A DNA stretch of 29,022 nucleotides, from assembly GCA_003505715.1 (NCBI GenBank), contig DNXU01000634.1, forward strand, positions 1 to 29,022, read 5' to 3'. Below, in pieces: positions 24,969-29,022 of this stretch. The stretch is from Cyanobacteria bacterium UBA8803. GTDB lineage: Bacteria > Cyanobacteriota > Cyanobacteriia > Cyanobacteriales > Coleofasciculaceae. The translations under genes were made by a program, and so were the position numbers. The notes below the pieces were generated by a model. It had not been told where the DNA came from and did no database searches. It saw nothing but the letters and a program-made list of their open reading frames with translations. The first letter of the stretch is position 1, and each line of letters starts with the position of its first letter.

Positions 24969-25931
24969 TTATTCTTTATACTGCTTTTGATAATAGTTAA
25001 CTTCTGATCTTCTTTGCCGTAATTGGATATCCTCTAATATCTTGCGATTTACTGCCATTAAATCAGCTACCAAACCCAATATCCATAGTTGTACGCCAAT
25101 CAGAATTAGAATTGCTGATAAAACCAAGCTCGGAACGTGGCTTCTTGGAGTTCCACTGAATAAGAGCGCCAACCAACGCACTCCTAAAATAAATCCTAAG
25201 CTAAAAGGAACTGTCCCCAGAATGCTGAAAAACTGGAGTGGTTGATAGGTCATGAAAATCCGAATAATGGTCAGAATTGACCGCTGGATATAAGAGGGAA
25301 TACTCTTGACTAAACGGGAGGGACGCAGATAACCATTAGTTCTAATTGGTACGGAGGCGATCGCCATTCCCTTTTGTCCCGCTTGAATAATCATTTCCAA
25401 GGTATAGGTGTAGGGATTAAATACATTAAGTTGCATCGCGGCATTTCTGTTGATGGCACGGAAGCCGCTAGGTGCATCTGGTATCTTAGTATTACTGGCA
25501 ATTCTTACCACCCAACTGCCTAATTTTTGGAGAAACTTCTTGGTGGGAGAGAAATGTTTGATATCCTGAATTGGTCTGGCACCTACTACAATATCTGCCT
25601 CTCCTTGCAAGATTGGCTCGATCAGTTTGGGGATATCTGCGGCACAATACTGATTATCAGCATCTGTATTAACAATAATATCCGCTCCGGCTTTTAAACA
25701 AGCCTCGATACCAGCCATAAATGCCTTGGCTAAACCTTGATTGTAGTCAAAACTGATAATGCGATCAACGCCGCAAGCCTTCGCTACATCCACCGTGCGA
25801 TCGATACTACCGTCATTAATTACTAACCACTCTACGGTATCAACTCCCGGTATTTGACGTGGTAATTCAGAAAGCGTTACTCCTAAGGTAGCTTCTTCGT
25901 TATAGCAAGGAATTTGGATAATCAATTTCAT
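24969..25931 (-). CDS. GT2 glycosyltransferase, dolichyl-phosphate sugar synthase-like
   Basis: Predicted to transfer a sugar from a nucleotide donor to polyprenyl phosphate. Seen from ATG 25931: family opening IIQIPCYNEEATL, NDGS (Asp40), the metal-binding TDADNQY (Asp90-Ala-Asp92), the GFRAINR block, and two C-terminal transmembrane helices (about 225-310), as in membrane-tethered GT2 enzymes. The longer frame to 26006 is rejected because GGGGAGG lies eight bases before ATG 25931 and the conserved domain starts there. Length 320 aa. It sits 71 bp downstream of a GT-C-type enzyme, a natural consumer of polyprenyl-phosphate sugar. Confidence 0.9.
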   Translation of the reverse strand: MKLIIQIPCYNEEATLGVTLSELPRQIPGVDTVEWLVINDGSIDRTVDVAKACGVDRIISFDYNQGLAKAFMAGIEACLKAGADIIVNTDADNQYCAADIPKLIEPILQGEADIVVGARPIQDIKHFSPTKKFLQKLGSWVVRIASNTKIPDAPSGFRAINRNAAMQLNVFNPYTYTLEMIIQAGQKGMAIASVPIRTNGYLRPSRLVKSIPSYIQRSILTIIRIFMTYQPLQFFSILGTVPFSLGFILGVRWLALLFSGTPRSHVPSLVLSAILILIGVQLWILGLVADLMAVNRKILEDIQLRQRRSEVNYYQKQYKE

Positions 25932-26002
25932 CTCACGCTCCTCCCCAAGGGAGGTAACTTGTTGGTTAATTTTACAAGCTGCAAGCGAGAAACATTTGGA
26001 AC

Positions 26003-27514
26003 TCATGTTTCTGGGGATGGGGACGTTTTACAAGCATCCAACCACCCCAAGCGAAGCACCCATACCCCGCCTCCTACCAAGAGTGCGGCTAAAACTACGC
26101 CCACCCATAAAGGTATGCCAGCAGCAGGCAGTAGCCACCACCACACAGCGACAATTCGCAATAACTCGGCAGTTGCTAATTTACCAGGGCCTGGTGCTGC
26201 TCCCGATTGCTTGATAATATCTTTTACATTATTGGCTAAGGCATCCTGAATCTGACGATAGGCAGCACCCCAAGCATTAAATAGTGGTGTATCGGTTGGT
26301 GCAGCCCACAAGTTTAAAGCTTTGGTTAAATATTTGCCATCAGACGCTTCAGCATAGTAGCGCTGGTAGTAGGATACTAAAGAGGGGGCGTTAGCTAGGA
26401 AACCTAAAACTGTTAGACCAATCAACCCTTTCCACCACTTCCGATCAATTAACGCTGTTAGCGCCATCAATCCTGGTAGTGCTGGGACTAAAAACCGAGG
26501 CCCCCAACTCCAGCCGCCAAATTCCCAAAATGAATGAAGTACCCAGTACCCGGCAAATATCCCCACTATTGCTAAGGCTTCTAGAGGCTTAGATTTAAAA
26601 GCCTTGCGGAAACCAATGATAGCGAGAATCACGGGCGGACAGTACCAGATTAAGCCTCCCCCAGCACCCGGACTAAAAATTAAGCCTAAAAATCTTTCCA
26701 GAGTTCCTTCTAGAGCAAAGTTCGATGCTTTTTGTCCGCTAGAGAGCAAATCACCAAATCTGAGGTAGTTGTAAGCCATGTACAACATAAAGCCCATAAC
26801 TGTACCCAGAAAGGGTCCTAAAGCATTGCGCAAAGGATATCGCTTCAGAAGTAAATAAGCAGATAGTACTGGTCCAACAACGATACCCGCAGGTTTGGCT
26901 GTTACTGCTAAACCTGCTAAGATGCTGCCACCAGCATGAGCGCGACTAGTTTTACCAAGAGTTAGGTATAGACTACAAACAGTCAGAAATGAGAGTAAAG
27001 GTTCGGCAAAAAATTCCCTGGCATAAACCAACGCTGTAGTACCGAAAGCAAAACAAATCGCAGCTAAATAAGCCCCTGTTTGGCTGCTACCTAGTCGCAG
27101 GGCTAACAGCGCCACCATTGAGGTAGTAAGGGCAGTGATTAAAATGCACAACACTAGCGCACAAACCGCAGCCACATAGGTTGCTGGTAAGTTTAACGAG
27201 TTAGCCAAAGCTAGTCCAATTGCCACGAATGGCATCGCCACAATCGGCAGTAACGGATATCGGATTGAGTAATATTGACCATCCCTACCCAATACCCCTT
27301 CACCACGCCCGATGCTGAAATCTCCTTCGGTTACTAATGACCGAGAAACAGCCAGCATATCATTACCATCAAATCCCCAAATCCCTGGCTTTAAAAAGGC
27401 CAGGTAAATTAGAGCAACACCAACGGCTAGGCAGAAGGCGATCTTGAAAATCTGTTGAGGACTGTGCGGACTACCCAGAAATGTTGGTTGTGCAATCGGA
27501 CTCTGACCTGCCAT
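26003..27514 (-). CDS. GT-C type membrane glycosyltransferase (GT39/ArnT-like)
   Basis: A 503-residue protein with about ten or more transmembrane segments and a periplasm-facing loop containing GFDGNDMLAVSRSL and GRDGQYYSIRYPLLPI near the N-terminus, as in GT39/ArnT-like enzymes that use polyprenyl-phosphate sugar. The acidic pair in the first loop (near Asp49 and Asp52) is a candidate catalytic site. First gene of the four-gene minus-strand cluster, ending 71 bp before the GT2 start. The acceptor is unknown; a protein, lipid or surface glycan is possible. Confidence 0.8.
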   Translation of the reverse strand: MAGQSPIAQPTFLGSPHSPQQIFKIAFCLAVGVALIYLAFLKPGIWGFDGNDMLAVSRSLVTEGDFSIGRGEGVLGRDGQYYSIRYPLLPIVAMPFVAIGLALANSLNLPATYVAAVCALVLCILITALTTSMVALLALRLGSSQTGAYLAAICFAFGTTALVYAREFFAEPLLSFLTVCSLYLTLGKTSRAHAGGSILAGLAVTAKPAGIVVGPVLSAYLLLKRYPLRNALGPFLGTVMGFMLYMAYNYLRFGDLLSSGQKASNFALEGTLERFLGLIFSPGAGGGLIWYCPPVILAIIGFRKAFKSKPLEALAIVGIFAGYWVLHSFWEFGGWSWGPRFLVPALPGLMALTALIDRKWWKGLIGLTVLGFLANAPSLVSYYQRYYAEASDGKYLTKALNLWAAPTDTPLFNAWGAAYRQIQDALANNVKDIIKQSGAAPGPGKLATAELLRIVAVWWWLLPAAGIPLWVGVVLAALLVGGGVWVLRLGWLDACKTSPSPET

Positions 27515-28195
27515 AGGTTCACTATATTGCTCTTGGTTTTTCTTGTATATAAGCTCTTTTGCAGAAATCAGGTATAGCTCAATCCTGCAACTCTTCCCTA
27601 ATATAGCTCGTGAATTTTACCTGGTAAGAGCCAACAGTGCCTCAAAAGCATGATATTAAAACTCTTAACAGGCTTCAGCCGTGAGCGCGGTTCCGCTGAA
27701 GTCCGAATGGGAACTCCTGAACAAAAAGACTGATTTACGTACAAAAAGTATAAAATGCTACTTCTGATAACTCAAACGCCTTTCACCGATTGTGACAGTA
27801 CAGGGTGCGTTTGCTCGAAGTGGTTTAATCCCTCAAAGCCAGAGGACTGTTGGGTAAGCCTGACGCCTGTAAACCCTGGTGTCGCCGCTACGGGATCTGC
27901 CAGCATCAGCATACTCATTAGCAGAGTGGGGAGTAAGGAGTGGGAAATGGGAAACATTTGGCAGGAATTAATTTAGTGAATTGGCTAAAAATAGTGCTAA
28001 GTGGAAGCTGCAATAACTATAGTAATTTGTAGAAATTTATCGGTTAGTTTTAGGTAATAATACCCAACTATTATCAAATAAATATTTGGTTTCGATCCCC
28101 TCAATCTACAAGGTCTACAAGAGTTAGCCTTAAATTAAGGGTAAAATCAATTATGGCCTATATTATATATAACTAACTCAAAATCTAAAATCGCT
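27515..28195. other. 681-bp intergenic region with no convincing gene
   Basis: Holds the divergent 5' regions of the GT-C and Uma2 genes. Visible structure: a 7-bp inverted repeat CTTCAGC/GCTGAAG (27673-27679 and 27695-27701) and a GGGAGTAAGGAGTGGGAAATGGG tract near 27931-27953, related to the octamer repeat at 28959. Two overlapping short frames (27755-27976 plus, 27772-27957 minus) have no recognisable motif and end in this low-complexity tract, so neither is called. The last ~100 bp before Uma2 are AT-rich and probably contain its promoter. Confidence 0.5.
27673..27701. repeat. 7-bp inverted repeat upstream of the GT-C gene
   Basis: CTTCAGC and GCTGAAG separated by 15 bp. It could be the end of a lost transposon or an RNA hairpin, but no transposase sequence is recognisable beside it. 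Confidence 0.3.
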
Positions 28196-28957
28196 ATGGT
28201 GACCCAATCCAATCCTCCCCTTTCTCCCCGTCAAACCTTGCCAACAATGTATGATTTACCTAGCGAAAATCCGGAGGAACCTGGCTTGCCTGACGAATTT
28301 CATTTATGGCAATCAATACTACTGGCATTGACCTTTATACCTGTCAACTGGAATCGAGATCTAGTATTCACAACTTGTGACATGAATCTCTATTACGATG
28401 TCACACATCCTAATTGGTACAAACGTCCAGATTGGTTTGGAGTTGTGGGCGTTCCTAGACTTTATGAAGGGCGCGATACCCGTTTAAGTTACGTGGTTTG
28501 GCAGGAAGGAGTTAGCCCCTTTGTAGTGGTAGAACTATTGTCTCCTGGAACCGAGGCTGAAGACTTCGGACGCACTGTTCAAAAAGCGGACAATCCACCA
28601 CCAAAATGGCAGGTTTACGAACAGATTTTACGAGTGCCTTACTATATAATCTTTAGTCGGTATAGTAACGAACTTCAGGCATTTCGCCTAGTCGCTAGCA
28701 CCTACGAACCTGTACCACTCACAGATGGGCGTTTACTAGTCCCTCAGTTAGGGCTAAGTTTGGGATTGTGGCAAGGGAATTATGAAGGGATGGAAAGACT
28801 TTGGTTGCGATGGTTTACTATTGACGGAGGTTTGATTCCTATCCCCAGTGAAGCAGCGATCGCAGCTGAAGAACGAGCCACAGAAGCTGAAGAACGAGCT
28901 GCAAAATTAGCAGCGCGATTGCGAGAATTAGGCATTAACCCAGATGAAGTGGAGTAG
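28196..28957 (+). CDS. Uma2 family restriction-endonuclease-like protein (DUF820)
   Basis: Uma2 proteins have a PD-(D/E)XK nuclease fold and occur in many copies in cyanobacteria; their biological role is unsettled. Seen: RPDWFGVVGVPR (candidate catalytic Asp near residue 80) followed by VVVELLSPGTEAEDFG (Glu near 114), the usual spacing for the fold, and a C-terminal alanine/glutamate-rich coiled coil (EERATEAEERAAKLAARLREL), also typical. Length 253 aa. The start ATG is followed directly by a GTG codon and has no clear ribosome-binding site. An octamer tandem repeat starts right after the stop. Confidence 0.85.
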   Translation: MVTQSNPPLSPRQTLPTMYDLPSENPEEPGLPDEFHLWQSILLALTFIPVNWNRDLVFTTCDMNLYYDVTHPNWYKRPDWFGVVGVPRLYEGRDTRLSYVVWQEGVSPFVVVELLSPGTEAEDFGRTVQKADNPPPKWQVYEQILRVPYYIIFSRYSNELQAFRLVASTYEPVPLTDGRLLVPQLGLSLGLWQGNYEGMERLWLRWFTIDGGLIPIPSEAAIAAEERATEAEERAAKLAARLRELGINPDEVE

Positions 28958-28958
28958 A

Positions 28959-29022
28959 AGGGGTGAGGGAGTGAAGGGGTGAAGGAGTGAGGGAGTGAAG
29001 GAGTGAAGGGGTGAGGGAGTGA
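28959..29022 (+). repeat. Octamer tandem repeat (RGGRGTGA)8
   Basis: Eight perfectly phased copies of the octamer (A/G)GG(A/G)GTGA, running to the last base of the window, so the array is cut off. It starts two bases after the Uma2 stop. Short tandem repeats of this GGGAGTGA type are common between cyanobacterial genes. Confidence 0.9.

Noticed and set aside
27655..27733. Possible end of an IS200/IS605 element (inverted repeat with a short frame MILKLLTGFSRERGSAEVR)
   Set aside because: The hairpin is suggestive, but no transposase or TnpB homology can be shown from the sequence, so it is listed only as an inverted repeat.
27755..27976. 73-codon plus-strand frame and overlapping 61-codon minus-strand frame
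   Set aside because: No motif, no ribosome-binding site, and both run into a GGAGTAAGGAGTGGG low-complexity tract typical of non-coding cyanobacterial DNA.

Overview
The window looks cyanobacterial. The octamer GCGATCGC (HIP1) recurs throughout, in genes and between them. The accessory genes are also typical of the phylum: Uma2 nuclease, TPR-CHAT protein, PAS histidine kinase, a DUF4351-like protein and short tandem repeats. The genus cannot be fixed from the sequence.

Layout. 143-2947 (minus): a soluble PAS histidine kinase and an uncharacterised cyanobacterial protein whose first codons are cut off by a one-base frameshift. 3196-14325: a complete CRISPR-Cas locus. Array 1 (25 repeats, 3196-4955) and array 2 (5 repeats, 13784-14111) flank one operon on the minus strand: cas6-cas3-cas8-cas7-cas5-cas4/cas1-cas2. 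The fused Cas4-Cas1, the DevR-type Cas7, the DevS-type Cas5 and the gene order point to the MYXAN branch of type I-B. A duplicated ~214-bp flank to the right of both arrays is the leader, so both arrays and the cas genes are transcribed leftwards. 14387-20412: an alpha/beta hydrolase, what looks like a relic of a second cas5 gene, and a 1610-residue exported TPR-CHAT protein. 20502-22157: a sensor-protein relic and a stand-alone TrpB2-type tryptophan synthase beta chain. 22306-27514 (minus): a four-gene membrane glycan operon. 28196-28957: a Uma2 nuclease, followed by an octamer tandem repeat that runs off the end of the window.

How it fits together. Cas4/Cas1 and Cas2 would add spacers next to the leaders. 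Cas6 would cut the pre-crRNAs at a small GNRA-capped hairpin. Cas8, Cas7, Cas5, Cas6 and a predicted internally translated Cas11 would form Cascade, and Cas3 would degrade the target.

The most unusual part is four isolated repeat-like elements outside the arrays. One lies in the predicted 5' leader of the cas mRNA, one just upstream of its promoter, and two, spaced like a one-spacer array, sit between cas5 and cas4/cas1. All face the same way as the real repeats and keep the hairpin, so Cas6 might act on the cas mRNA itself. Other notable points are a repeat remnant with a compensatory stem change, a spacer resembling an inverted repeat, and a conserved paired CTAG motif in both leaders.
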